64,000 nt of DNA from Planoprotostelium fungivorum (taxonomy: Eukaryota > Evosea > Variosea > Cavosteliida > Cavosteliaceae): contig MDYQ01000269.1 of NCBI GenBank assembly GCA_003024175.1, positions 1-64,000 of the forward strand. Direction: 5' to 3'. Made by a program: the position numbers and the translations under genes. This document shows, piece by piece, positions 10,133 to 22,291 of this stretch. The notes below the pieces were generated by a model. That model saw only the letters and a program-made list of their open reading frames with translations. It had not been told where the DNA came from and ran no database searches. Numbering within the stretch: position 1 is the first letter of the stretch; every line of letters begins with the position of its first letter.

Positions 10133-12715
10133 TCAGCCATAGATGATATACTGTTCAATAAAGGGAGGAACCGTCTTACGTTCAGACTTTGGTCCTCTGT
10201 CTTCACGCTCACTGGTGACGAATGTGCAGCCAATAATATACACTGATGGAATTGAGTGGCATTCACCCATGGTACTCACCTTTGTCAGGTGCAACAAATT
10301 CGAAGCAGTCATACCCTGTGGAATGGCGGGTAGCTGGATCCCATTTGAGAGGATGTAGGATTGTACAGATTGTGCACTCACACTGCTCCATTCGAGGTCT
10401 CGGCTGAGGAGTTGATTCTCCAAGAGAGAGAGGAAATGAGCGCCATTAGAACCAGAAGGATCGTCTGTGCTCCTTCGCATCTGCGACCTCGATCTCGTCT
10501 CTCTTCCCACTTGTTCTCTCCTGGCCTCTGCCCTCCTCTCCTCGAACCTCTTCCTCTCCACTGCCTTCGGTGTCTCCCCTCTCATCTGCCCCACCATCCT
10601 CAGCTCGTTCACTTGGGCTCGAAGGCGTTCTAATTGAGGATCCACTGTGTGGTTCAGGGGTGTGTCGTACTGATATTCCTCTCTTCCCTCCCTCTTGGAC
10701 ATGTGGCTCTCGATCCGATCCAACAAGAAGGCGTAGTTCTCAGGCCCTTTGAGAGGCTCCACGATGTACGCCATACTCTGCATGTGATGAGCAACGATCA
10801 GAGCCTCCCTCTGTGTCTTCTCGGTGGATTTCTGTTCCCTCTTCTCCTTCGTCTCGTTGAGGCCTTTCACAGCTGTCTCACACTCGATGCTCGATAAGTT
10901 CCAACTGGAGGCAGTGCTCTTTCCATCGAAGCCATTGATCTGTTCTTTTCAGAAATGAATACTTGAGGGAATCACCCCATCGATTCTCCGGACTTGGGTA
11001 GAGATTGAGCCGTGTGTGACCACCATCAATTTGTTCCGAAAGACCATTCCCACGAAAAAATTGGAGTTGATGTGGTGCTCCACGGACCTGACAATGGAAG
11101 AAGAGTAGGTGGCCCCCGTCTCGGCATTCTGATCCCAGAGGGAGAGGTAATGCACGGAGGAGGGTACTCGATTGTCCTCTAAGATGGACCCTGATTTGAT
11201 ATCCACCATACTCATTCGCTCTCCAGCGACGATTCCCAGACACCTTCCCAGGAAGAAGATATTGTGGACCGTGTCTGTTCATCGTCAGGCGAACGATCTA
11301 GAAGGCTTGTCACCAATGGAAAGATCTCCTTGAACGGTACAGACGTATCTGGGCATGATGATCGATTTCTCAGAATCAAAGTAAAAGTGGTACAGCTTGA
11401 GATCATCCCCCAGAAGGAAGAGTTCCTTGGTGGAGGGGTGGATATAGATGCGGTTGTCTATGGGGGTGTGACGATTGGACAGGACTTCTGGCTCGATAGA
11501 TAGACTGTACTGTACGGTGGAACCCAATACCCAATGGTGTACGTTGTAATAGTTCCTCTCCTCTCCTTGCTCTTTCGAGAAGAACCAGATACTCCCATAG
11601 GCGGGATAGTATCGACTGATGCAGGTGTATCCCTTTGTCGTGGCGTGCTTCACGGCAGTTCCAAGACCATTTGACTTGTTTTTTATCCCTTCGAATGAGG
11701 TCTCGTATACATTTCCGTTCTGTGTCCTCCACAGGATGCAGTTGTGTTGCGAGCAGATCACCGCACCTTCGATGTACATACTCTCCGCTTTGTATTCGTG
11801 CACTGAGCCTTCGAATACTCCGTACCACTTCCCGATGGTGATGCTCTCTCTCCTCTGTCTCTCCCCTCCCCTCTTCGTTCCTGACTTCTCGCGTTACCTC
11901 TTGAACCTGATGTCACCTCTCACCTTGTATTGCCAAGCGCGCAGTTGCCCATTTTTGAATATGGTGATCAGATAGGCACTACCACCGCTCTGCGGGTCAT
12001 CTTGTGAGAATCCCAGGTGGACAATTGGAAGTTGAGATTTCCACAACAGAATATATCGACTGTCAACGTTCCACAGCTCTTCTCTCAGATCTATTACGAT
12101 GAGAAGAGAATCAGTGGTTGAGTTCACCTGAAGTCGATGAGAGCAGTTGCCTCTTTAACATCTGCATCAATTCTTTGGTCTTCATTGAGTCTAAGATTGT
12201 GCGATTGACTGATTCGATTGTGTCAACAGAGAAGATGGTATACTTTTCTGAGGCTTTCACCACGATTGCAAAGTGGGATCTCACACTAGTTACAGAGACA
12301 ATCTCGATTTCTGTTGCCTTCAGGTTGAGGTTCACGATTCAATAACACACTCTGACTGCCATCATCTGACGGGATAGATCCAACCTCTCCCTAAAGGTGT
12401 CACTTCTCAGACAAACAGTCTCATGACATATCACCTCTTCAGATAATAATCCATTCAATACGGCAGGTACACCTATAGAATCAAATAAAGTATTGATGTT
12501 TACGACCAAGGGGGCCTGGGTTGTGACATTGTTTCCTAATGTATCTTGGAGGAGAAATTGAGGGAGGGAGCATAGGTCTCTGATGCGAAACATCAAGCCG
12601 CACGTTGCTTTGGCTAGATTTTGTTATTGTTTAAAAACTCACGATTACAATTGCCTCCTATTTTCTGGGCAACAGGGATGCTATCAGGAAGAGAGAAGGT
12701 AGGAGATACATCCAT
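10133..12715 (-). CDS. Predicted beta-propeller protein with C-terminal coiled coil, family unknown
   Basis: Start chosen at 12715 (MDVSPTFSLPDSIPVAQ); the next exon continues GLMFRIRDLCSLPQF. The middle (about 10950-12340) has blade-like beta patterns such as AYLITIFKNGQLRAWQ, NCILWRTQNGNVYE and KELFLLGDDLKLYHFYF. The C-terminus is charged and helical (QLERLRAQVNELRMVGQ, then Arg/Glu-rich) and ends near LLENQLLSRDLEWSS and QSYILSNGI. The layout resembles propeller-plus-coiled-coil nucleoporins such as Nup88, but no diagnostic motif was recognised. The last 66 nt before 10222 look like an intron, in which case the stop would be a TGA at 10222 rather than 10133. It is divergent from the methyltransferase gene. 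Confidence 0.6.
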
Positions 12716-12820
12716 CAACTGGAGTGAGCAGGCATTTGGCAAAGGGAAACATCGTCGAAAGACTTGGGGTTTTGGGAAATATGACAAAAGAGAGAAGGAG
12801 CACGAGAAGGAGATGTGAGG
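12716..12820. promoter_or_regulatory. Shared divergent promoter region
   Basis: 105 bp lie between the start codons of the beta-propeller gene (minus) and the methyltransferase gene (plus). It is purine-rich on the plus strand. No clear TATA box is seen. Confidence 0.35.
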
Positions 12821-13706
12821 ATGTTACGTCTCAACTGTTTTGACAACAACAGACATATCAGAGAGCAATCCATCATGGAAGGTGGCCTCGGATGTGCTGT
12901 CTGGGATGCTGCTGTGATCATGTCTCGGTGGGATCTTCTGTTCCACTTCATCGTTCTCATTTTTCAGTTGGATTTGGGAGAACAGAGGACTGTTCGAGGG
13001 CCAGTCGGTGATAGGTGTCACAACTGAAATATACATCAGAATTGAATGCTTATAGAGCTGGGGAGTGGGTGTGGACTTCCGGGAATTATGGCAGCCTCTT
13101 TTGCAAAGGAAGCAGTGCTGACCGACTATCTTGATCCAGTGAGGAGAATTGTCTGTCCCCTCTGAAGTCAAGCAGATCTTAGAGAATTTAACCTACAATG
13201 TAAGCATGAACGACATAGATGAAGACGATGAGACGGTTCACCGCCTGAATCCTGTTCGTGTTCTTCACTTGGACTGGGAGCAAATTGATAATGATCCCAC
13301 AGTGCGTGCATACTCATACTTTGATGAATCTCAATGGAGCTGATATCTAGGATAGCGTGGAGAACCATTGGAGGCGGCAGACATTCTTATGGGATCAGAA
13401 CTGACATATTCGGATTTGTCGGTGGATGCGCTTATCAAAGTGATCAAGAAGTACATGAAGCCAGATGGAGTCTTTTACGAAGTCCTGTCTGATGATCGAG
13501 ATGTGAGTAGTATGATGTCTTCAATTGGTTGACAGAGGCAGGGCGTTGGCTTGTTCATAGAGAAGATCAAGAGCGAAGGATTTCAGATCAACATCCACCC
13601 TGTACCTGGCCACATGTTAGGGAATTACAAAACGAAGCAGAGAGAAGAGACTTACAAGTTTTACACCTTCCGTTACTCCACAACTAAACATCCTGATATG
13701 AAATAA
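12821..13706 (+). CDS. Family-16 (METTL21/EEF2KMT-type) protein-lysine methyltransferase
   Basis: The spliced product reads HIREQSIMEGGLGCAVWDAAVIMSR, then WIWENRGLFEGQS, then the SAM-binding motif LGSGCGLPGIMAAS with the acidic loop VLTDYLDP. It continues with RVLHLDWEQ, the family motif DILMGSELTYS, and KYMKPDGVFYEV. This is the seven-beta-strand lysine methyltransferase group 16, whose members methylate translation factors and chaperones. The exact substrate cannot be told; the GSELTYS motif stands where relatives have D/E-x-x-Y. An earlier in-frame GTG lies at 12815, but the first ATG (12821) is preferred. About six short introns. The gene ends with the KHPDMK segment and a TAA at 13706. 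Confidence 0.78.
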
Positions 13707-13739
13707 AGAACGATTTTACCTTTACACAGGGTTTAAGTC

Positions 13740-14320
13740 AACATTTACGTGATTGAATGTGATTTCAGACAATTCCACCGTGTGTTCATCCATGGTCGCT
13801 TATATCACACAAGAATCTTCCAACCTGACCGTACGATTCGATCTATCTGAGGCTGCTTGTAATTCGACGTACACTTGTACCACCAATTCCAGCATCGCCG
13901 ACGCCACGACCTGCCTGGTGATCCACCCCCTTTGATGACGTCATGACACGTCACAGAATCACGGTCACTGCAGTCTAAACGATTTCTTGTCCCCACTCGG
14001 CGGCTGCGTCATCGCTCGCACCATCGTCACCCTCGATTCCGTCTTCTCGAATTCGTTTCCACTTCCATACTGCAACAGCAGAGATCTCATCAGCATCCCT
14101 CAAGCTTGCATCAATCCAGAGCTGAGTGAATCGCAGTGCGATTCCGTCGGCGGAAATTGGGTGGAACCCATCTACAACGAGGCAGCCTGCACCGCCGAAT
14201 ATGCATGCTACCAGGTGCCACGTCATATGACGTCTCATCGTCTCACTCATCATCTCACTCATCATCTCACTCGTTCCTCATCAACACAACCAATAGACAC
14301 ATTGGGTACACCAGGTTCGT
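13740..14320 (+). pseudogene. Cys-rich extracellular-type exons, gene fragment
   Basis: Three short stretches encode Asn/Thr/Ser-rich, cysteine-bearing sequence: VCSSMVAYITQESSNLTV, CNSTYTCTTNSS, and QCDSVGGNWVEPIYNEAAC with AEYACYQ. The C-S-x-x-C-x-x-x-G-G-x-W pattern looks like a repeat unit of a secreted or surface protein with several N-glycosylation sites. No start with a signal peptide and no membrane segment are seen. The last part dissolves into CTCATCATCT simple sequence at 14235-14280, and frames do not join cleanly at the plausible splice sites. It is probably the remnant of a surface gene left at the edge of the mobile-element island. Confidence 0.45.
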
Positions 14321-14325
14321 CCTAG

Positions 14326-15158
14326 GGACAATCCACAACAGATTCCTCCATCACGAGAAGACTATTGGTCAGTCCCAGATCCTTGAGATCATATCTTCTC
14401 CTTTAGAAGCTGCATCATTAGCGTACGAGGTTCATTTGCCATCGTTGGAGGATATCCAGAGGTTCTACAAGGTCCTTTTGCCTGTTATTCGTGATGTATC
14501 CGTACCCTACTCCCCAGAATGGAGGGATCTCATCAAGACTGGGCTCTTGTCAACTTTCATCGATGAGGAGGGGGAGGTGCAATTCTTTCCTAGAGCTCTC
14601 ATTGATCTAAATGCAGCAAATATGTCAGTTCTCCAGTAGTTTTGTGAGATCCATCTACATATCATTGCTGGCAAGACCACGACCATCAAGTGGGTGATAT
14701 GGAACCCGTCCCAGAGAAGAATAGAGTCTCTCATCCTAGAGATACTCTATCACGTGGACATCATGGAGATTCAACGACGTCACGCAGAAGGCAAGTTAAG
14801 CGAGTATGTCTGGCAGTTTGAATTTTATCGCTGTGCACACGCTGTTCTTCGGGGAGAGCATCGTGTGTCTTCCGAGTACCAAATCGACAAGCCAGTTGCT
14901 GTTGGCGAGAAGCATGATAGGGGCAGTCCTCCCTGTTTGAACTTCTGGATTAACAGCACTCTCAAGTTTGGCTTTGAACTTTTAGTGGACGGTATTGGGC
15001 AAGGCCAACATGTCAGCAGATTTGAGGAAGGTGGGAGAGACAACAACATCTATCATGTGTATAATGAATACATAAGGGGTTACCTATCATCCATTAGTGG
15101 AAGAAGAAAAAATCACCAGTTGGGCTGTGATAGACTTTCTGTTGTGCCCAACATTTGA
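14326..15158 (+). pseudogene. Crinkler-like (CRN) REase-domain effector relic
   Basis: The region holds a readable stretch followed by one with the signature order W-x-x-E-F-Y-R-x-A (near 14812), FWINS and FELLVDG, then HVSRF. This order is characteristic of the restriction-endonuclease-like domain of Crinkler/RHS-type effector proteins found in oomycetes, chytrids and some protists. Recognition is from pattern only. It is treated as a fossil: it looks broken (at least one break) and has no clear start. It sits between Cys-rich exons and AT-rich repeats, which suggests it came with, or decayed within, the mobile island. Confidence 0.45.
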
Positions 15159-16649
15159 CATCACTGATGAATTGGAAAACTCGGAGAAATCTCAGAGAAA
15201 TCTCAGCAACCAAGAAACACATTCAATGCACATTCATTGAAAGGGAACTCCTTGGCTTTCTTTGGTTTGAAATCATTCTTTATAAACAGAGACTCATTGA
15301 ACTGTTTGGTTCTTATGTGGTGACCATACACCACACTTTCAAGCAACAGACCCAGCATATCAGAGTAGGCATTGTCCAATCATCTGGGTTCGTCATGACC
15401 TGACAGCAGGGCAGTTAACTGTTACTCAGGTTGATTTTTGTTTGATGTTGTGTGTAATTGATATCAATATCACTGCAGTATGCTGGTCAGAACAACCTTT
15501 TGTTGCATGCCCGAGTTACCCCAGGCAAGGAATGCAAAATCATCAAGATGCAATAGATGAGGGAATTCAAAAATTGCGAACCACATGAAAGATTTATTTG
15601 TATATAATATAGAATTGAGCGGCCAGAGTGATCGTCTTGAAAATGACTTTGAGAAGGGAGGTAGTGTAGATGGTTCATTTCCTTCTTCTCGCTGTAATTT
15701 CCACTTGATATGAGCTGCCACGTGCACGAAATTCATCCTGGTGATGTTATTGTTCGCTTTCTTGTTTTCAAACATGGACAAGGTTCTTCGCTCACCTATA
15801 CGTAATTTCAGTATTTTTTGTTCACCTGTTGCCTGCGAGTTCTAAAGCAACATTACGAGTTGCCTGCAAAGTTGGTTTCAGTTTTCGTGCAGGGAATTGG
15901 TCACATGCCAGATCATTTCTCGTGCATCTTTGCCCAGCATGGATCAACACACAAGTTTGTGAAAAGTAACCAGTCTCGTGAGCTTTGCAGATGGGATGAC
16001 ACATCACATTTGTGAAGAAATTTTTGATGATGTGAACAGAAGAACGCCATTTCCTAACCACATCCTCCTAATAGAACAGAACGCCACATATACCCAGATT
16101 GGATGAACCTGCAGAAAGGAGCACCTCATTGTTAATATACCTTGTTGAATGAAAAGGACCACAGAGATAATGGCACAACACCACAACAGCAAAGCCGTAT
16201 AATTAAATAAAAATATGTGTATTCCCTCATCTCTATAGATAATTTTGGATGCATGCCCTACCTATTCCTGAGTTGTAGATAAAAGCACTTTTACTCTCTG
16301 GACATCAGCAAGACACAACACAGCAAGTGTCTGTTTGCACAGATAAATGCTATAAAATCAACTCTTAATATCAGACCATTGAGAAAAACAAGACAGCAAA
16401 TGCCAAAGAGCACCTAATTGATAAAGTTTTACGACTTTGATGATTTGTTATGCAGAACTGGTGAAGCAAGATGCAATTGAGAGGCAATATTGCAAAATAT
16501 ATATGCTTCCCTTTTTTTATCTGCCATTTTGATCATGTTTCTAACCACTTCTTACTTCTCTTCTGGAAAATGCACGGCAAAAAAATTAGTGATCTAAATG
16601 GATGGACACCAACCAGAAAAACCAAATCACAATGTGTTAGAAACAACTT
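15159..16649. other. AT-rich intergenic sequence, no gene recognised
   Basis: Low-GC sequence without convincing coding potential: only short frames without family motifs. It is likely decayed mobile-element DNA, since its composition matches the flanking repeat copies rather than the host genes. Confidence 0.6.
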
Positions 16650-17790
16650 ATCTTCAATTGTTGAAATTGACAGTAATCTACATGTCCAAAACTCTTTTGA
16701 TGCAGAAAATATGACTAAAAATGACAAAACTTCTCAATTACACATGTAAAACATACAGAAGAATACCCAAAAATCGAGCTGTCTGCGCACACACAGTGTG
16801 TGTGTGTGTGGGGGGGGGGGGTTATCAAATTTTCTATGTTTTTTTGAATATTTTTTTATCTTCTATCAATTTTTCTTAGTATTAACAAGACCGCTCATGC
16901 ACAGTCTATTGATAGAGCTCATGATGTTATTGGGATAATATTCAAATTCACCTCAATCACCACTGTGACCATAGCTGACCATAAGATATTGGAAAACTTC
17001 ATTACATATTTCTATTTACAACCAACTATGGTGCAGTGAAATGCAAGATTGCTGTTAAATTAAAAAAGACAGTTATTGATTGCAAACAAAATACTGTTTA
17101 TTTGAGCTATTAGGTTTGTATGTTCTTGTTCTTTCTCAATGATCTGATCTGTGTAAATAAGGGGTATGCTGAGAGCTGAACATTCTTGGATGTGTGGCAA
17201 AACATACACCTCCTGAGGTGTTTCAAAAATGTGTTGAACAGTATGATGATCCAGATGCAGAATATCATAAGTATAAGACTGTTGCTCTGTTTGTATGTCC
17301 AGCATTCAATTCTTTCTCATATACTGAATTTCTCAATCCACTATATGGTACAATCTTAAGACCACCTCCTGGGATGAAGGTTCAACATTTACCTAAGGGT
17401 ATCAGAAAGTATGTTACTAGGAACCCTGCAGATTTCAAAGATTACCTTGATGAGATATCAGCTGAAACAAAGTATCTCAGCACTATAAGCAGGTTAGTGA
17501 AGAAAGAATGGTCCAGATGCAAGGAACAGAATCAGGAGAAGAATTCTGCAGGCTGCAGAGAACTCAGGGGATGTTACAGATGAAGATGTGGATATTGAAA
17601 ATGAGTAAATTGGAAAACAAGTAAATCTTCTTTTTTTATGTATTCAAAGAGCAAAAAACACCAAATTCTTACTATATTTACCATAAATCTACTATAATAC
17701 ACCATTTTCAACTTACTATTATTATTATTATTACTGTTTATCTACTATTAATCTACTCATCCAAATTACTATATTTACTATTTTATTCAG
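16650..17790. mobile_element. Second fragment of the same repeat family as 4.4-5.5 kb
   Basis: Positions 16670-16795 (CTGTAATCTACATGTCC..., CTGTCTGCGCACACACAG) match 18410-18535. Positions 17124-17155 match 5215-5250, and 17620-17790 matches 5260-5450. Between the last two blocks this copy carries about 440 bp, including an open frame, that is absent from the copy at 5.2 kb. A G-run and GT microsatellite lie at 16795-16820. Confidence 0.6.
17194..17583 (+). CDS. Unidentified open frame in a mobile-element fragment
   Basis: 130 residues starting ATG-GCA (MAKHTPPEVFQKCVEQYDD), Lys/Glu-rich, with FLNPLYGTILRPPPGMKV in the middle and a charged C-terminal helix. No family was recognised. It lies inside sequence that also flanks the Polinton relic, so it is more likely part of that element than a host gene. 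It is described only as seen and no function is proposed. Confidence 0.35.
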   Translation: MAKHTPPEVFQKCVEQYDDPDAEYHKYKTVALFVCPAFNSFSYTEFLNPLYGTILRPPPGMKVQHLPKGIRKYVTRNPADFKDYLDEISAETKYLSTISRLVKKEWSRCKEQNQEKNSAGCRELRGCYR

Positions 17791-19575
17791 AGATCAGTTT
17801 GACCCTGTTAAGGGTTACTAAGCCATTGCTGGCCAACTGATAATTTTTGACTCTGCAGTCCAGTGGGGAGACCCGAAAAAAGTAGCAAAAGAGATATATG
17901 TAAATTGAGGTACTAGGAGGGGGTATGGCAATCCTAGATAGCAGTAAGCTTGGGTGGTGTAGGGTCCCTGAGTCCACTGGGGGTGGGGAGTTGACCCCTT
18001 GTTGAGAAGAATAAATGGGATTGTGGTGGGAGAGCCTATCATATGTTTTGTCCAGCTTTTTAGCTCTTAGCCAAGCCATTTCTGAACAATCAATTACAAA
18101 AATTATGACTGGGATAATTTGGTAATTACAAAACCAATCAATGACCAGGGGTTGACCAGGCTTTCCATTCAACTGTGCAGTCATGATTTAATTTGAACAT
18201 GATGGAAAAAAATTGTAATATGAACATATATTGTTTGTTATCCTGCAATTCTATCTTATTTAATCAATCTGTTAGTTTATAGTGATTATGTTTTGCAAGG
18301 TACATATGCTTGATCCAAAATATTTTCTCTCTCAGCCAGGCGTTGTGGACTGCCAATTTGAGCATGTGTCAACAAAGATTTGTGCTCAAATGAGCGTCAA
18401 TCGTTGAATTTGACTGTAATCTACGTATTTGATCTTTTTTGGTGTTGAAAATATGACAGAAAATGATTTATCTTCTCAATGGTGTATGCAAAAGAATACA
18501 AACAACTACCCAAAATCGTGTTGTCTGCGCACGTGTGGTGAGTGATTTTTTTTAATTTTTTCATATTATTTTTTCATATTATTTGTTTTCTTTTGAGATT
18601 ACATCAATTACTCATGTTTCTATGCTTGTCAACACATATATGCATTTATGATATGCCTTCGGATTATTCTGACTGTTGCCAAGACTATTCAATTAATGTT
18701 GAGCCCTTTGTTTTCCTTACTTATCTTTTGTCAAAGGTAGGGATCAGACCTTTGTTTCCCATCTCTTCAGGTAATTTCCACTCATACTTGCCATTCTGTC
18801 AGCTTCTTCATTTCCCTTCTCTATTTCTTTATATCTCCTACCAAATCTTTGTTTGTTTTGTTCTCTTCTTTTTTGGTGATCATGTCGTCTATGATTGTTG
18901 GAATGTCCATCTGTTGTATAATCAGCTCATATTTTCTGTACCAAAAAAGATCAAACATGTAGATTACAGTCAATTTCAACAATTGACTGTTCAATTGCGC
19001 CTGAGTCTTTGTTAACGCATGGTCAAATTGGCAGTTCACAACGCCTGGCTGAGAAACACAATCTTTTGGATGAAGCATATATACTTTGTAAAATCATCAC
19101 AAATGCATTTTTCTGCATCAATTCATTTGTTATCACAATATATGTTCATATTTTTGTATGCATCATAATCAGCTACAATTTTCTCTATCATGTTCAAATT
19201 AAATCATGACTGCACAGTTGAACGCAAAGCCTGGTTGACCCCTGGTCAATTGATTGTTCAGAAATGGCTTGGCTAAAAAGCTGAACAAAATATCTGATCC
19301 AATAGTCCAAACCCCTCATTTTATTCTTCTCAACAAAGGGTCAACTCCCCACCCCCAGTGGACTCAGGGACCCTACACCACCCAGGCAGAAATATTGCCC
19401 CTATCTACCTGCACACATGTCTAGAAGGATTGCCAGTATGTCCATTCACATATATCTCTTTTGCTACTTTTTTTGGGTCTTCCCACTGGACTGTAGAGTC
19501 CAAAGTTGTCAGTTGGCCAGCAATGGCTTAGCAGCCACTGATGGGGTTAAACTGATATCTGAATAAAATTTGAAC
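17790..19575. mobile_element. Long inverted-repeat element, arms about 670 bp
   Basis: The left arm, 17790-18465, is the reverse complement of the right arm, 18905-19575, with scattered differences. Examples are GGGTGGTGTAGGGTCCCTGA at 17952 against TCAGGGACCCTACACCACCC at 19364, and AGCCAGGCGTTGTGGACTGC at 18335 against its complement near 19036. Each arm has small indels relative to the other (an extra piece near 18100-18140 on the left). The unmatched centre, 18466-18904, is AT-rich and has no recognisable protein. This is a foldback-type or terminal-inverted-repeat element; part of the arms matches 4975-5110. Confidence 0.75.
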
Positions 19576-20272
19576 CTGAACCTGATGATGTTATCTTGTG
19601 TCAGCCTTGTATATAAGTGAAAATGTCCATAAGTGAATGGTGTCCTTTTTGTTATACAGTGCACTTAGCCAAGTAGCCATGATGATAGGAGTGACATATT
19701 CTTGGAATGATGACCTGTCTTGTGACTGGAACCCAAGGACTTTACTGACTCATTTCAATCAGATCTTCAAGACAAGCGATGCACGATCTCACAAATTTGT
19801 GTTTTATTCATTTCAATGCATGCTCTAAATATTTTTGGTGAATTGTTCTCTGTTTTTCCCACTTTTTCTTCAGCTTAGCTCTGGAACTCTCTGATATTAA
19901 TTCCCCCTGGTTATCAAGTGTTGGTATTCCCTTTATATTGTTATCGTTCCTCTTTCATCCTGCCTCACTTCATCGTCAAATGCCCCATACTTTGCGTCAT
20001 TTTTGAACATCTCCTGTGGTCGTATTCTTGCCTTTGCTATTCTGCCTTCTCTTTCCCTCTTGGCTTTTTCTTCCATCTAAATCGATTGATTACGACTTCA
20101 TTTGAGTTGATCCGTTACCTCTATTTTAATTTCCTGTTGTTGCTTCAGGATGTCAGGGTCTGTGTATTGCCATACTGCTGGCCCTTCCTTTTGATCTCTG
20201 ATTTGTACTCCTATTTCGGGTAGCACCTGGATTTCTTCACTTCTGCACCACTTTTGATACTATAAAAACGTC
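19576..20272. other. AT-rich intergenic sequence, no gene recognised
   Basis: Only short frames without motifs. It forms the boundary between the mobile island and the CysRS gene, whose stop is at 20273. Confidence 0.6.
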
Positions 20273-22291
20273 CTATCTTGGATAGACTGATCTCACTTTT
20301 TCACGCAATTGGTCACATGCAGATAATATCTTTGAATGCTCTTCTCCTCGTAGTGCAATTCCCTGATCAGTTATAAATGAAAAGGGAAGGGATGTAACAG
20401 ATACCTTGATCATACTTCTGAACTCAATTAATATATCTACTGTCTTCTTATCCAATTGAGGCTTGTAATGAACGTGTGTTGAATTCAGTCCAAATATGGA
20501 ATAAATGCGTGTGATGTAATACACTATCTGTGTTGGTAGCTCAGGTGGAAATCTACTCTGATCAGAGAGCGATATCTCCGAGAGTATTTACCTTCCTGAT
20601 TTCACGTTCATATACACGTTCAATGTGTTTGTGAGATGCATGATCCCCTTTAGGACAGCAGGAGTGTTGAAATCATCAGATAGGTCACTTTGTATTTGAT
20701 CCCTCACTTGATTGAAACTATTTGTATTTATTTTATTGTAAGGATGAATTCACTCACGTTTTGGACAATTGGAACTCTCCGTCAGACCACTTCTTGGGAG
20801 AATCTGCGTTTCTATGGATCTTAGCCAACGTTTCTGTGATAAAATCCTGCAATCTCTTCGCAAACAGAACTGCTTCGTTCATTCTCTCCCGGCTGAACTC
20901 AATGTTGGCCCCATAATGGTGCATCAGACAGTAGATACGAAACTGCTCAGCGGTGTATTCGTTCAATAGTTCCTGCGTTTCAATTATATTGCCGATCAGC
21001 ACAGGAGCAATCGACTTACTTCAATGGTGATGAAATTCTTTAGGGACTTGGACATCTTTCTCCCTGAAATGTGTAGATGGCCTGTATGCATGAAATAATT
21101 GGCCCAGTTCTGATCCTCTTTCAAATCTAGAAAGGCAGAACATTGGGCGATCTCGTTCTCGTGGTGTGGGAATTTGAGATCGATTCCTCCTGAATGCACA
21201 TCTAGGCTGCGAGGGAATATGGAACTAGATGGATTCTAAACACTCAATTGGTAACAAATGACCCACCAGATCATAGTGGAACACTCAATGTGCCATCCTG
21301 GTCTACCCTGTCCCCACGGTGAAGGCCAGCTGGGCTCTCCGTCTGTGTTTGTCATCATCTCCTGTCTTCCCTTCTGTACCTTTCGCAGCCTTCCACAGGG
21401 CAAAGTCCTTTGGATTCCTTTTGTCCTTCGTCTCCACTTCACCCTCCTGTTCGATATCTCAGATCATCTCAGAAGAAGCGAAAGTGCGAGATAAAGACTG
21501 TCTAATGAAGATGATCCGTACGGGTGTGATGTGGTCTACAGAGGCCAAGAGTTTTCCGTAACCCTTATACTGATCCATAGAAAAATAGACTGAACCGTTC
21601 ACTGCATAAGCAGCACCCTTGCCGATGATGGTCTCCACGTATCGAGTGATGTCCTCTATGTGCTCCGATACTCTAGTGATCACAGTGGGCCTTCTCACCT
21701 GTTCCTGTCAGCCACACACTGTATGGTCCTCACATTCAATGCCTCCATCTGCTGTAGGAACTCCTTCTCGTAATGCCTGGATACCTGGCGACAGTGAATT
21801 TGCTTTTGAACTGGAAACAACACCTCAACGATGGATCTTCCGGTTTCCTTCGCCTTGTTGATGATCTTGTCGTCCACGTCGGTCATACCCATCATGTGAA
21901 ACACGTCGATGTTGTAATAATCTGTTAGTATCCGCTGCAGAATATCAACCGAGACATAGCTCCGTGCATGTCCAAGATGAGCTGCGTCATACACAGTCGG
22001 ACCACACGTGTACCTGATCAATTTGTTCAACTCTGAGTTCCCTTTAATGACACACCATGTGAGTTTCTTTCCATTAGGTGAGATCAAAGGCACGCGCTTT
22101 TCACTTGTGAGGCTGTTCTTCACTTTAATTCCAGTGTCTATGCCTGTTGGTAGATTCCACTTCGAAACTGGTTTACAAGAAGAATGCCCTTTCTCTGTTA
22201 GGTGCAAAAGATTTGGATTCTTCTCACGTCGAAGAGGGATTGAAGGATTACGCGAGATACATCGTAGGATGCCAAGGTGTGCAAGGAGCAT
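20273..22291 (-). CDS. Cysteinyl-tRNA synthetase
   Basis: A class I synthetase charging tRNA-Cys. Landmarks in order: [19 protein letters not shown] (HIGH motif), [19 protein letters not shown], the zinc-site region [17 protein letters not shown], and [11 protein letters not shown] (KMSKS). A C-terminal helical part ends VRSVYPR and the stop at 20273. Several short introns; the one inside LTW-YTCG is clear. The start at 22291 ([22 protein letters not shown]) gives a basic, hydroxylated N-terminus that looks like a mitochondrial presequence. A mitochondrial or dual location is therefore likely. It is head-to-head with the PPR gene, 79 bp between starts. Confidence 0.92.

Noticed and set aside
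10143-10897. Plus-strand frames of 60-90 residues
   Set aside because: They are antisense to the charged coiled-coil exon of the minus-strand beta-propeller gene and show only mirrored composition.
13987-14325. Intact secreted protein gene
   Set aside because: No signal peptide, no clean splice joining with the exon before it, and it ends in simple-sequence repeat.
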